A stretch of 64,000 nt of DNA, taken from contig NZ_PEBS01000011.1 in assembly GCF_002869965.1 (NCBI RefSeq), forward strand, positions 38,534 to 102,533, in the 5' to 3' direction. Source of the DNA: Janthinobacterium sp. ROICE36 (GTDB lineage Bacteria > Pseudomonadota > Gammaproteobacteria > Burkholderiales > Burkholderiaceae_D). The notes beneath the pieces were generated by a model. It saw only the letters and a list, made by a program, of their open reading frames with translations, ran no database searches and was not told the origin of the DNA. Of the stretch, positions 18,865-27,130 are shown in pieces. The translations under genes were made by a program, and so were the position numbers. Position 1 is the stretch's first letter, and every line of letters begins with the position of its first letter.

Positions 18865-19845
18865 ATGATTCCAGTTCGCCTGATCGCGACGGGCAAAGCC
18901 GTGCCGTCGCATAGCGTCACTTCCGCAAGCCTGGACCTGAAATTGGGCCATCCGGCCGGCTACACCCTGCGCAAGAGCGGCGTGCTGTCGCGCTTTGTCG
19001 CCGCGCCCCATGAGTCGCAAAGCCAGCTGGGCGCCGCCGCCCTGCTCGACGCGCTGAAGAATGCCAGCCTGCGTCCATCCGACATCGACTTGCTGATCTG
19101 CGCCTGCGGCGTGCCCGAGCAAGCTTTGCCGAACACGGCCTGCTTCGTTGCCGAACACGCCGGCTTGCCACCAGGCACGCAAGGCTTCGACGTCAACGCT
19201 AGCTGCCTCAGTTTCATGGCCGCTTTCCGCGTAGCCGCGTCCATGCTGGCGGGCGGCGCCTACCGCCGCATCGCCATCGTCTCGTCCGACCTCGCTTCGC
19301 GCGGGGTGGACTGGAGCGAGCCGGAAGCGTCGATGATCTTTGGCGACGGTGCCGCCGCCGTCATCGTCGAGCGCGGCGATGGCAGCGCCGGCATCCGCGC
19401 CTACAAGATGGGCACGTATCCGGAAGGGCGGCGCTACTGCGAAATTCGCGGCGGCGGCACCGAGCGCAACCCGCGCAACGGCTGCGAACCGGGCGACTAT
19501 CTGTTCCGCATGGATGGCAAGGCCGTGTTCCGCCTGGCCGTCAAGGTGATGCCGGATTTCCTCACGGAATTAATGGCAGAGTCGGGCGCGGGACTGGAGA
19601 AAGTCGATGTGGTCGTGCCGCACCAGGCCAGCCCGCTGGGCCTCGCGCATGCGGCGCGCATCCTCGACGTCCCCGATGCTAAAATCATCAAGATCTTTGA
19701 AACGCATGGCAACCAGGTAGCCGCGTCCTTGCCCACGGCCCTGCACGAGGCGGTGATGACGGGGCGGGCCGTGGCCGGACAGCGTTTGCTGATGATGGGC
19801 ACGGCCGCAGGCCTGACCATCGGCGGCATGATTCTTGATCTGTGA
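18865..19845 (+). CDS. 3-oxoacyl-ACP synthase III family condensing enzyme
   Basis: 326 residues of the thiolase-fold KAS III/OleA type. The catalytic triad is readable: Cys114 in DVNASCLSFM, His253 in VVPHQASPLG, Asn283 in THGNQVAASLP. This class joins an acyl-thioester to malonyl-ACP (FabH) or two acyl chains head-to-head (OleA). It is the first of seven genes packed on the plus strand to 25867, followed by an SDR 10 bases later. As the active-site cysteine is flanked by Ser-Leu rather than the usual FabH residues, a specialised rather than housekeeping role is likely (inference). Substrate cannot be told from sequence. Confidence 0.9.
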   Translation: MIPVRLIATGKAVPSHSVTSASLDLKLGHPAGYTLRKSGVLSRFVAAPHESQSQLGAAALLDALKNASLRPSDIDLLICACGVPEQALPNTACFVAEHAGLPPGTQGFDVNASCLSFMAAFRVAASMLAGGAYRRIAIVSSDLASRGVDWSEPEASMIFGDGAAAVIVERGDGSAGIRAYKMGTYPEGRRYCEIRGGGTERNPRNGCEPGDYLFRMDGKAVFRLAVKVMPDFLTELMAESGAGLEKVDVVVPHQASPLGLAHAARILDVPDAKIIKIFETHGNQVAASLPTALHEAVMTGRAVAGQRLLMMGTAAGLTIGGMILDL

Positions 19846-19855
19846 AGGTGGTGTG

Positions 19856-20893
19856 ATGAGGCGGATACTGGTCACGGGAGCGACGGGCGGCTTGGGGCGC
19901 AATGCCGTGCGCACCCTGCTGGCGCAGGGCGTGGAAGTGCGCGCCACGGGCCGCAACGCCGCCGTCGGCCGCGAACTGGAGCGCATGGGCGCGCAATTCG
20001 TCGCGCTTGATCTGGCGCAAGCGTCGCCGCGTCAGGTCGATGAGCTGGTACGCGGCATGGATACCGTCTGGCACTGCGCCGCGCTATCCTCGCCGTGGGG
20101 CGCCGAGCGCGACTTCATCGCCGCCAACGTCACGGCCACGGGCCAGCTGCTGCGCGCGGCCGCCAGCCTGCACGTGGCGCGCTTCGTGCACATTTCCACC
20201 CCGGCCATGTATTTCGACTATCACAATCGCTATGAGGTGCCGGAAACCTTTCGCCCCGATGCCTTCGTCAACGCGTATGCGCGCAGCAAGGCGATGGCGG
20301 AAAAGCTGGTGCAAGAGTCGGTGGACCGCCATCGCGGCATGAGCTGCGTGATCCTGCGCCCGCGCGCCATCTTCGGCCCGCACGACCAGGTGCTGATCCC
20401 GCGCCTGGCGCGCGTGCTGCAGGAGCGCGGCGGCAAGCTGCCGCTGCCCAGGGGTGGGGCGGTCACCATCGATGTCACCTATGTCGACAATGTCGTGCAC
20501 GCGATGTGGCTGGCCACCGTGCACAAGACCATCGCTTCCGGCGCCGCCTTCAACATCACGAATGGCGAGCCGGCGCACCTGTGCGACATTTTGCGCAGCC
20601 TGTTCTGCGAGCATCTGCAGCAGCCGTTCCAGATCGTCAGCGTGCCCTACCGCGTGCTGGCGCTGGCCGCGCGCCTGATGCAGTTCGCTTCGCGTTTTAC
20701 GGGGCGCGAGCCGGCGCTCACGCCCTACAGCATCGGCGCGCTCAGTTTCGACATGACGCTCGATAATGCCAAGGCGCGCAAGGTGCTCGGTTACCGTCCC
20801 ATCGTCAGCCTGCAGGAAGGCATCGCCCTGACGGCGCAGTGGATGCGCCAGGAAGCGGCGGCGCACAAGGTGGGCAAGGAGCGCAATGGCTAG
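19856..20893 (+). CDS. NAD(P)-dependent SDR, 3beta-HSD/OleD-like
   Basis: About 345 residues of the extended short-chain dehydrogenase family. The nucleotide-binding motif is VTGATGGLGRNAV at the N-terminus. The catalytic region has HISTPAMYF and the YxxxK pair in NAYARSKAMAEKL. The size and the VTIDVTYVDNVVHAMWLA segment fit the 3beta-hydroxysteroid dehydrogenase/OleD branch, which reduces or oxidises a beta-hydroxy/keto group. The start ATG at 19856 has GAAGGTGG upstream. It overlaps the MBL gene by 8 bases. In context it would reduce the 3-keto product of the condensing enzyme (inference). Confidence 0.88.
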   Translation: MRRILVTGATGGLGRNAVRTLLAQGVEVRATGRNAAVGRELERMGAQFVALDLAQASPRQVDELVRGMDTVWHCAALSSPWGAERDFIAANVTATGQLLRAAASLHVARFVHISTPAMYFDYHNRYEVPETFRPDAFVNAYARSKAMAEKLVQESVDRHRGMSCVILRPRAIFGPHDQVLIPRLARVLQERGGKLPLPRGGAVTIDVTYVDNVVHAMWLATVHKTIASGAAFNITNGEPAHLCDILRSLFCEHLQQPFQIVSVPYRVLALAARLMQFASRFTGREPALTPYSIGALSFDMTLDNAKARKVLGYRPIVSLQEGIALTAQWMRQEAAAHKVGKERNG

Positions 20894-21716
20894 CATCACC
20901 GCGTTTCGCGTCGGCCACTGCACGCATCCGTCCTGCATGGTCTTGAAAGGCAGCGGGCTGGCCAGCCGCTGCTTCCCCTCGCGCGCCTACCTGATAGCGA
21001 CGCGCGCGGGCCTGTACCTGTGGGATACCGGTTATGCCGAGCACTTCCGCGCCGCCACGTCGAAAGGCGTGTACCGCATGTATGCGTGGGTGACGCCGAT
21101 TTCCTTCGACGAGAATGAATCCCTGCTGGGCCAGTTGCGCGCGCATGGCGTAGCGCCCGGCGACATCCATACCTTGCTGCTGTCGCACTTCCACGCCGAC
21201 CATATCGCCGGCCTGCGCGACTTTCCCGGCGCGCGGCTGATGGCCTCAAAAACGGGCTGGGACGCCGTGCGCGGCATGTCCGGCGTGGCCGCCGTGCGCC
21301 AGGCCTTCGTGCCCGAGCTGCTGCCAAACGATATGTCGGATCGCCTGGCTTTTGTGGAAAGCGTGCCCGAAACGGCCTTGCCGGCGGCCTTGCTGCCGTT
21401 TACGCACGGGCGCGACGTCAGCGGCACGGGCGAGATTTACATCGTCGACCTGCCCGGCCACGCCATCGGCCATCTGGGCGCCTTCGTGCTGCAGGACGGC
21501 GGCTGGACCCTGCTGGCGTCGGATGCGGCCTGGGTGCCGGAAAGTTTTCAGCAGCTGCGCGGGCCATCGGAACTGTCGTTCCTCATCCAGCACAAGCGCG
21601 CGCCGTATTACGCCACCCTGAACCGCTTGCACCAGTTGCACCAGTCGGGCAATGCGCAGATCCGCATCACGCATGAAGATACGCTCGATTATTTGCCTGT
21701 GGCGGGCCGCCCGTGA
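20886..21716 (+). CDS. MBL-fold metallo-hydrolase
   Basis: 276 residues. The metallo-beta-lactamase zinc motif HFHADH is at residues 101-106, with downstream ligands in DLPGHAIGHLG and LLASDAAW. It resembles the AHL-lactonase-like branch of MBL hydrolases. In this operon it might hydrolyse a thioester, lactone or other acyl intermediate, which is inference. Overlap with the SDR (8 bases) and with the adenylate-forming gene (4 bases, GTGA) shows tight translational linkage. Confidence 0.9.
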   Translation: MASITAFRVGHCTHPSCMVLKGSGLASRCFPSRAYLIATRAGLYLWDTGYAEHFRAATSKGVYRMYAWVTPISFDENESLLGQLRAHGVAPGDIHTLLLSHFHADHIAGLRDFPGARLMASKTGWDAVRGMSGVAAVRQAFVPELLPNDMSDRLAFVESVPETALPAALLPFTHGRDVSGTGEIYIVDLPGHAIGHLGAFVLQDGGWTLLASDAAWVPESFQQLRGPSELSFLIQHKRAPYYATLNRLHQLHQSGNAQIRITHEDTLDYLPVAGRP

Positions 21717-23032
21717 AGCGTATTTTCTGGCTCTTGCTGTCGTACTGGCGCACGCGCCGCCTGCGTTTTGCGGATCGCGCGCAGCTCGGCGCCTACCAGC
21801 ACAGCCAGCTGGCGCGTTTCATCGATACCCTGTGCGCGCGCAGCCGCTACTTTGCGCCGTATCGCAAGCTGCCGCTGGCGCAGTGGCCATTGATGAACAA
21901 GGCGCTGATGCTGGAACACTTCGATGCCATGAACACGCAGGGCATCACCCTGGCGCAAGCGATGGAGGCGGCCATGGCGGCCGAACATAGCCGCGATTTT
22001 AGCCCCGCCGTGGGCGACATCACGGTGGGCCTGTCGTCGGGCACCTCGTCGCGGCGCGCCGTGTTTACCGTCAGCCCTCGTGAAAAAGCCCAATGGGCGG
22101 GCGTGATGCTGGCCAAGGCGCTGCCCGACGGCCTGTTTTCCGGCGAACGGGTGGCGCTGTTCCTGCGCGCGAACAGCAATCTGTACACGGCCGTGCGCTC
22201 GCCGTGGCTGACTTTTGCCTTCTACGATCTGTTCGCACCGTTCGACAGCCTGTGCGCGCAGCTGGCGCAATATCAACCTTCCGTCATCGTCGCGCCCGCG
22301 CAGGTGCTGCGCCAGCTGGCCTTGCGCGTCATCGATGGCAGCCTGGCGCTGGCGCCGAAAAAAGTCATCTCGGTGGCCGAAGTGCTGGAAGCGCAGGACC
22401 GCGCCCTGATCGTGCAGGCGTTTGGCGCCGTGCATGAAATCTACCAGGCCACCGAGGGATTCCTGGCCAGCACCTGCGAACACGGTGTGCTGCACCTGAA
22501 CGAGGAATACGTGCACGTCGAGCCGCAATGGCTCGATGCTGAAGAACGTCGTTTTGTGCCCGTGATTACGGACTTTACGCGCATCACGCAGCCCATCGTG
22601 CGCTACCGCCTGGACGATATTTTGATCGCGCGCGCCACGCCATGCCCGTGCGGCCGCGCCACGCGCGCCATCGATGGCATCGAAGGGCGCTGCGATGACA
22701 TGCTGTTCTTGCCATCCTTGCCATCGGCGAACGGCGGCGAACCCGTCGCCGTGTTTGCCGACGTATTGACGCGCGCGTTCGCGCAAGCCTTGCCGCCAGA
22801 TGCAGATTACCGCCTGGTGCAGTCTGGCGTAGCTGCCTTGCAGCTGCATGCAGCGCTCGACGATGCCGGCCTCGCCGCCTTGCGCGCGCACCTGGCGGCG
22901 GTGCTGCGCGGGCTGGGCGTGGCCGTCGATGGCCTGGCCTGGACGACGAGCGGCGAACTGCCTCCCTTTGACCCCACCATGAAACGGCGCCGCATCCGGC
23001 GCCTTGCAACAGCATGTACCCTTCTTCCATGA
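21713..23032 (+). CDS. Adenylate-forming enzyme, F390 synthetase-related (CapK-like)
   Basis: 439 residues from a GTG overlapping the MBL stop. It belongs to the phenylacetate-CoA ligase/CapK branch of the ANL superfamily. The phosphate-binding loop VGLSSGTSSRR is near residue 105, the A5-like EIYQATEGFLA near residue 242, and RYRLDDILI near residue 300. Such enzymes activate a carboxylate as the acyl-adenylate. Placed in the cluster, it would activate a fatty or beta-hydroxy acid. The C-terminus overlaps the start of the PAP2 gene. Confidence 0.83.
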   Translation: MKRIFWLLLSYWRTRRLRFADRAQLGAYQHSQLARFIDTLCARSRYFAPYRKLPLAQWPLMNKALMLEHFDAMNTQGITLAQAMEAAMAAEHSRDFSPAVGDITVGLSSGTSSRRAVFTVSPREKAQWAGVMLAKALPDGLFSGERVALFLRANSNLYTAVRSPWLTFAFYDLFAPFDSLCAQLAQYQPSVIVAPAQVLRQLALRVIDGSLALAPKKVISVAEVLEAQDRALIVQAFGAVHEIYQATEGFLASTCEHGVLHLNEEYVHVEPQWLDAEERRFVPVITDFTRITQPIVRYRLDDILIARATPCPCGRATRAIDGIEGRCDDMLFLPSLPSANGGEPVAVFADVLTRAFAQALPPDADYRLVQSGVAALQLHAALDDAGLAALRAHLAAVLRGLGVAVDGLAWTTSGELPPFDPTMKRRRIRRLATACTLLP

Positions 23033-23652
23033 CTTTTCCTTGCCGCCTGCTGCACCTGCTGGCCGGCTGGGGCAGCGTCGGCCTCGTGTATTTTTCCAGC
23101 GATGTGCTGCAAGGGCAGGGCGTGCTGCTGCCCGAAACGGCCATCGACCGCGCCATTCCCTATACGGATGCCGCCATCTGGCTGTATCTGTCCTTCTTTA
23201 TCCTGATCCCGTACGCCTACCTGGCGGCCGATGCGGCACGCGTGCGCTGGCTGGCGCGCGCCATGGCGCTCTCCGCGCTGGCTTGCGGCGTGGTCTTTCT
23301 GCTGTACCCGACCACCCTCGCGTATCCGCCTGTGGGCGAGGGCAGCGCCTGGAGTACGCAGGCGCTGCGCATGCTGCAGTCGTTTGACTCCGCACAAAAC
23401 TGCCTGCCTTCGCTGCATGGCGCCCTGACATTGCTGTGCGTGTGGGCCCTGTGCGACAAACGCCACCTGCTGCGCTCCGCGCTGGCCGTGCTGCTGGGGG
23501 TCAGCATCTGCTATGCCATCATCGCGCTGCGTCGCCACGTCAGCATCGACCTGGCCGCCGGTCTGGGCGTGGGCGTGGCGGGTGGCATATTGGCGAAAAT
23601 GCAGGTATTCTGGGCTACCCGCCGTGCCATTTCCACTGAAACCGCATCATGA
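23014..23652 (+). CDS. PAP2-family membrane phosphatase
   Basis: Up to 212 residues with about six membrane helices. PAP2 elements are visible: CLPSLHGAL (the PSGH-like motif, with Leu for Gly) and LRRHVSIDLAAG (the SR-x5-H-x3-D-like motif). Family members dephosphorylate lipid phosphates or pyrophosphates, or transfer phospho-headgroups (InsPC-synthase-like branch). Start is 23014 or 23029 (both ATG, both inside or just after the previous gene's end). The stop overlaps the next start (ATGATGA). Role in the cluster: possibly handling a phospholipid head group. Confidence 0.8.
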   Translation: MYPSSMTFPCRLLHLLAGWGSVGLVYFSSDVLQGQGVLLPETAIDRAIPYTDAAIWLYLSFFILIPYAYLAADAARVRWLARAMALSALACGVVFLLYPTTLAYPPVGEGSAWSTQALRMLQSFDSAQNCLPSLHGALTLLCVWALCDKRHLLRSALAVLLGVSICYAIIALRRHVSIDLAAGLGVGVAGGILAKMQVFWATRRAISTETAS

Positions 23653-24764
23653 TGAATCCCTTTGCCCTGTCTTTTCTTGTCATGCTGGCCTTTGTGCTGG
23701 CCGAACTGCTGATACTGAAATGGGTGCGCAAGACCTCCGTGCCTTGGAAGGACGTCATATTCAATCTCAATTCCGGCCACATCCTGATGTGGGTGTTTCG
23801 CGGCGTGGAAGTGGCGGCCTTCGCCCTGCTGCTGCGCCATGTGAACCTGCACATCGTCGACCAGTGGCCCGTGGTGGCGCAATGGGTGTTCGCTTTTTTT
23901 GCCTGGGACCTGTGCTTTTACTGGATGCACCGCCTGCACCACAAATTGCCTTTGCTGTGGGCGGTGCACGTGGTGCACCACCAGGGCGAGCATTTCAACC
24001 TGTCGCTGGGCGTGCGCAATTCCTGGTATTCGTCGCTGACGAATTTCCCCTTCATCGCCATCCTGGCCGTGCTGGGCGTGCCGCTGGAAATCTTCCTCGT
24101 CGTCTCGTCCCTGCATTACACGGTGCAGTTCTATAACCACAATGCGCTGGTGAACAAGTCCGGCATCCTCGATCGATTCATGGTCACGCCCTCGCACCAC
24201 CGCGTGCACCATGGCACGGACAAGCGCTACATCAACCGCAATTTCGGCGGTACGCTGTTGATCTGGGACCGGCTGTTTGGCAGCTTCCAGCCCGAACTCG
24301 AAGGCGTGGAAATGCGCTATGGCGTGAAGGGCATGACACAAACGCATAACCCGCTTCTGGCCAGCAACGGCAAACTGTTCAAATGGCTGCGCGCGCGCTT
24401 CCCGCACTGGCAGTCGCGCGGCACTTTTCACGTGCCCGAGCTGTTCATCGGCACTGGTGGCGTGATCCTGTTTGGCCTGGTGATCTATTACGTCAACCAT
24501 GAAGCGGCGCTGGCGGGCGCGCAGCAGGCGATCCTGTTCGCGCTGATCTTCGCTGGCACGCTGGCGCTGGGCGGCCTGTCGGATGCGCGCCGCTGGGGCG
24601 CCATCGCCTGGGTCGCCATCGCCGTGGCCATGCCGGTCCTGTATCTGGGCTGGTATGGCGCGCGCGATGTGTGGGGCATGGCATTCCTGGCCGCGCTGCT
24701 GGTCCATGGCCTCGATGGCGCGCGCCGCCTGTGGTGGCCGGCGGCGACCGGGACGCGCGCGTGA
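23649..24764 (+). CDS. Sterol desaturase/fatty acid hydroxylase family protein
   Basis: 371 residues, integral membrane. The di-iron histidine clusters are clear: WMHRLHHK, HVVHHQGEHFN and TPSHHRVHHG. C-terminal helices follow (from about residue 265). The family performs O2-dependent hydroxylation or desaturation of lipids, or ether-lipid cleavage. It is translationally linked on both sides: start overlaps the PAP2 stop, and its stop overlaps the GTG of the desaturase. Confidence 0.9.
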   Translation: MMNPFALSFLVMLAFVLAELLILKWVRKTSVPWKDVIFNLNSGHILMWVFRGVEVAAFALLLRHVNLHIVDQWPVVAQWVFAFFAWDLCFYWMHRLHHKLPLLWAVHVVHHQGEHFNLSLGVRNSWYSSLTNFPFIAILAVLGVPLEIFLVVSSLHYTVQFYNHNALVNKSGILDRFMVTPSHHRVHHGTDKRYINRNFGGTLLIWDRLFGSFQPELEGVEMRYGVKGMTQTHNPLLASNGKLFKWLRARFPHWQSRGTFHVPELFIGTGGVILFGLVIYYVNHEAALAGAQQAILFALIFAGTLALGGLSDARRWGAIAWVAIAVAMPVLYLGWYGARDVWGMAFLAALLVHGLDGARRLWWPAATGTRA

Positions 24765-25867
24765 GCCAGCTGCCTCCGCTGCGCTTCCAGCCCGCGCGCG
24801 ATTCCGCCTTCCGCCGCGAATTGCGTGCGCGCGCCGACGCCTACCTGGCGGACGAAGGAAAACACCGCTTTGGCGACTGGCGCATGCACGCGAAGGCCGT
24901 TTTCCTGGCCGTGCTGACGATGGTGCTGTATGCGCTGGCCTTGGACGCTGACAGCACCTGGCCGTTTGTCGTCAGCTATGTCGCTTGCCTGGTCGCGGCC
25001 ATGGCGCTGGCCATGAATACCTTGCACGACGCGGCCCACAGCGCCATCTTCCGCCAGGGACGCCTGAACCGCATCCTGATCCGGCTGGTGGGCTTGCCCG
25101 TGGGCGTGGACACGGATTTCTGGACCATCCGCCACGTGCACTTCCATCACACGTATGCCAACGTGGAAGGCTATGACCTCGACACGGAACCGAATCCGTT
25201 TTTGCGCCAGACGCCGTTCCAACGCTGGTCGCCGCAGTACCGCTATCAATACCTGTACTGGCCCATGGTGGCGGCCCTGTCGCTGCCTTACCTGAACTGG
25301 TATGGCGACTGGCTCGATCGCTTCGGCAAGACGCCCGTGGCGGCGCACAGCCGTTTGCAGGGCTGGCGCGGCTGGCTGTCTTTCCTGGGCTGGAAGCTGG
25401 GTCACGTGGCGCTGGTGCTGGCGTTGCCCATGTGGGTGCTGCAGCAGCACGGCATGGCCTGGGGCGTGGTGCTGGGCGCGTATTTCGTGGGCCAGATGAT
25501 CGCCTCGTGCGCGCTGGTGGCGCTGATCCTCGGCACGCACTGGGCCGAAGTGGAATTTTTCCAGCCGGGGTCCGATGGCACCCTGCCGCACGACTGGTAC
25601 CAGCACACGTTTTACACGGCCTGCGACTGGACGCCGAAACCGCGCCGCCTGCGCTGGCTCGGTTACTGGCTGGGCGGCTTGAATCTGCACCTGACGCACC
25701 ATTTGTTCCCCACCTGGAATCACCGCCACTACCCGGCGCTGGCGCGCATCCTGGCCGAGCTGGCGCCTCGTCACGGCCTCGTGTACCGGGAACTCGGTTA
25801 TGGCCAGCTGCACGCCTCGCAGCAGCAGTTCCTGCGCGCCATGGGCCAGCCACCTGCGCACACCTGA
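24761..25867 (+). CDS. Fatty acid desaturase
   Basis: 368 residues from a GTG that overlaps the previous stop (GTGA); a longer frame from 24671 would overlap extensively and is rejected. Three histidine boxes of membrane-bound acyl desaturases are visible: HDAAH (about residue 88), HVHFHH (about residue 125) and HLTHHLFP (about residue 312). Four or more membrane helices. It would introduce a double bond in an acyl chain at the inner membrane using O2. It is the last gene of the seven-gene run; the next gene, a regulator, has its own promoter. Confidence 0.9.
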   Translation: MSQLPPLRFQPARDSAFRRELRARADAYLADEGKHRFGDWRMHAKAVFLAVLTMVLYALALDADSTWPFVVSYVACLVAAMALAMNTLHDAAHSAIFRQGRLNRILIRLVGLPVGVDTDFWTIRHVHFHHTYANVEGYDLDTEPNPFLRQTPFQRWSPQYRYQYLYWPMVAALSLPYLNWYGDWLDRFGKTPVAAHSRLQGWRGWLSFLGWKLGHVALVLALPMWVLQQHGMAWGVVLGAYFVGQMIASCALVALILGTHWAEVEFFQPGSDGTLPHDWYQHTFYTACDWTPKPRRLRWLGYWLGGLNLHLTHHLFPTWNHRHYPALARILAELAPRHGLVYRELGYGQLHASQQQFLRAMGQPPAHT

Positions 25868-25877
25868 CGAATCGTGC

Positions 25878-25906
25878 TTGACTCGGTTTCCGTTTCGTCT
25901 TACATT
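25878..25906 (+). promoter_or_regulatory. Sigma-70-type promoter of the gbsR operon
   Basis: TTGACT at 25878-25883 and TACATT at 25901-25906 with a 17-base spacer, 29 bases before the regulator's ATG. This is a near-consensus promoter and separates the regulator operon from the lipid genes upstream. Confidence 0.65.
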
Positions 25907-25923
25907 TCTGTAGTGACAGAAAT
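25904..25923. promoter_or_regulatory. Perfect palindrome overlapping the -10: probable GbsR operator
   Basis: ATTTCTGT-AGTG-ACAGAAAT: 8-bp perfect arms around a 4-base centre. It covers the -10 element and the likely transcription start of the regulator gene. The position fits autorepression by the adjacent GbsR/MarR-type protein (inference). Confidence 0.6.
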
Positions 25924-25934
25924 AAGAGAAAATC

Positions 25935-26489
25935 ATGGAACTGAGTCCTACCACGCAAAAGTACATCCTCCATTGGGGCGAAATGGGCACCCGCTGGGGC
26001 GTCAACCGCACGGTGGCGCAAATTCACGCGCTGCTGTTCCTGGCGAATGCACCGCTGACGGCGGAAGATATCGCGGCCAGCCTGAACGTGGCCCGCTCGA
26101 ATGTCAGCAACAGCCTGAAGGAATTGCAAAGCTGGGGCCTGGCGCGCGTCACGCATGTGATGGGGGACCGGCGTGACCACTTCGTCGCCCTGCAGGATGT
26201 GTGGGAAATCTTCCGGGTCATCATGGAAGAGCGCAAGCGGCGCGAGATCGACCCCACCCTGACGGTGCTGCGCGAATGCGCGATCGAAGGCGAGCACGAT
26301 GCGGCGATACCGCCAGAAACGCTGGCGCGCATGGGCGAAGTGCTGGCCTTCCTGGAAATGCTCAGCAGCACCTACAGCGACTATAAAAACCTGCCACCGG
26401 CGACCCTGCAGCGCATGCTGTCGATGGGCGGCAAGGTGGCCAAGTTCCTCAGCCCGGAAGAAAAACCAGGCAAGCACCGAAAATCATGA
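25935..26489 (+). CDS. GbsR/MarR family transcriptional regulator
   Basis: 184 residues. It has an N-terminal winged helix with LTAEDIAASLNVARSNVSNSLKEL as HTH (about residues 42-65) and VMGDRRDHFVAL as wing, followed by a helical dimerisation region. The start FxxxMGTRWGVNR-type segment (GEMGTRWGVNRTVAQ) is characteristic of the GbsR class. It probably represses its own operon through the palindrome at 25904-25923 and may also control the lipid genes upstream. Its stop overlaps the DUF4166 start (ATGA). Confidence 0.88.
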   Translation: MELSPTTQKYILHWGEMGTRWGVNRTVAQIHALLFLANAPLTAEDIAASLNVARSNVSNSLKELQSWGLARVTHVMGDRRDHFVALQDVWEIFRVIMEERKRREIDPTLTVLRECAIEGEHDAAIPPETLARMGEVLAFLEMLSSTYSDYKNLPPATLQRMLSMGGKVAKFLSPEEKPGKHRKS

Positions 26490-27130
26490 GCGGCCCCTCG
26501 GAAGGAGAACTGTTCAGGAAGGTGATGGGCGAACAGTGGCTCTCCCTGCATCCGGATATCCGCCGCCGCTTCGAGAAAAATCCCGCGCCCGGCCAGCCCC
26601 TGTACTACCGGGGCGAACTCAGTGAACTCTCCAGCTCGCGCCTGGGCAAGGTGTTGGGCTGGCTCACGCGCCCTTTCATCGATGGCGCCCTGATCCCGTA
26701 TGACGACCGCGATTTTCCCGTGGATATCGAAGTCTATTCGCGCCCCGGATGCCCTTACATCTTCAAGCAGCGCACCTACCGCCTGCATGGGCGCGCGCCC
26801 ATCCGCTTCACCTCCTACATGGCCGAAAGCGAGAAGGGCGAAGTGCTTGAATACGTCGGCATGGGGCTGGGCATGAAGCTGCTGCTGCATGTCGAGAATG
26901 GCAACCTGCACTTCACCAGCGACGGCTATTTTTGGGATCTTTTCGGCTGGCGCCTGCCGTTGCCCGGCGTGCTCACGCCCGGCAAGACCTATCTGTGCCA
27001 TCGCAATGACACGCCGCAGCAATTCAATATCCGCATCGAGATCCGCCACGCCCTGTTCGGCATCACGTTCACCCAGGTCGGCGTGTTCCGCGAAAGCGCG
27101 GCGCCTGCCCTACACAAGGAGACACCATGA
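26486..27130 (+). CDS. DUF4166 domain protein
   Basis: 214 residues, DUF4166 through most of its length: LHPDIRRRFEKNP near the N-terminus, FTSYMAESEKGEVLEYVG in the middle, and DGYFWDLFGWRLPLPG late. Function unknown. In other genomes DUF4166 is found fused or next to NAD-dependent epimerase or saccharopine-dehydrogenase-like proteins. Here it is coupled by ATGA overlaps to the regulator before it and the epimerase after it, so the three form one operon. Confidence 0.85.
   Translation: MSGPSEGELFRKVMGEQWLSLHPDIRRRFEKNPAPGQPLYYRGELSELSSSRLGKVLGWLTRPFIDGALIPYDDRDFPVDIEVYSRPGCPYIFKQRTYRLHGRAPIRFTSYMAESEKGEVLEYVGMGLGMKLLLHVENGNLHFTSDGYFWDLFGWRLPLPGVLTPGKTYLCHRNDTPQQFNIRIEIRHALFGITFTQVGVFRESAAPALHKETP

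Noticed and set aside
20084..20938. Minus-strand frame opposite the SDR gene
   Set aside because: Opposite a well-supported SDR with intact motifs; no family resemblance.
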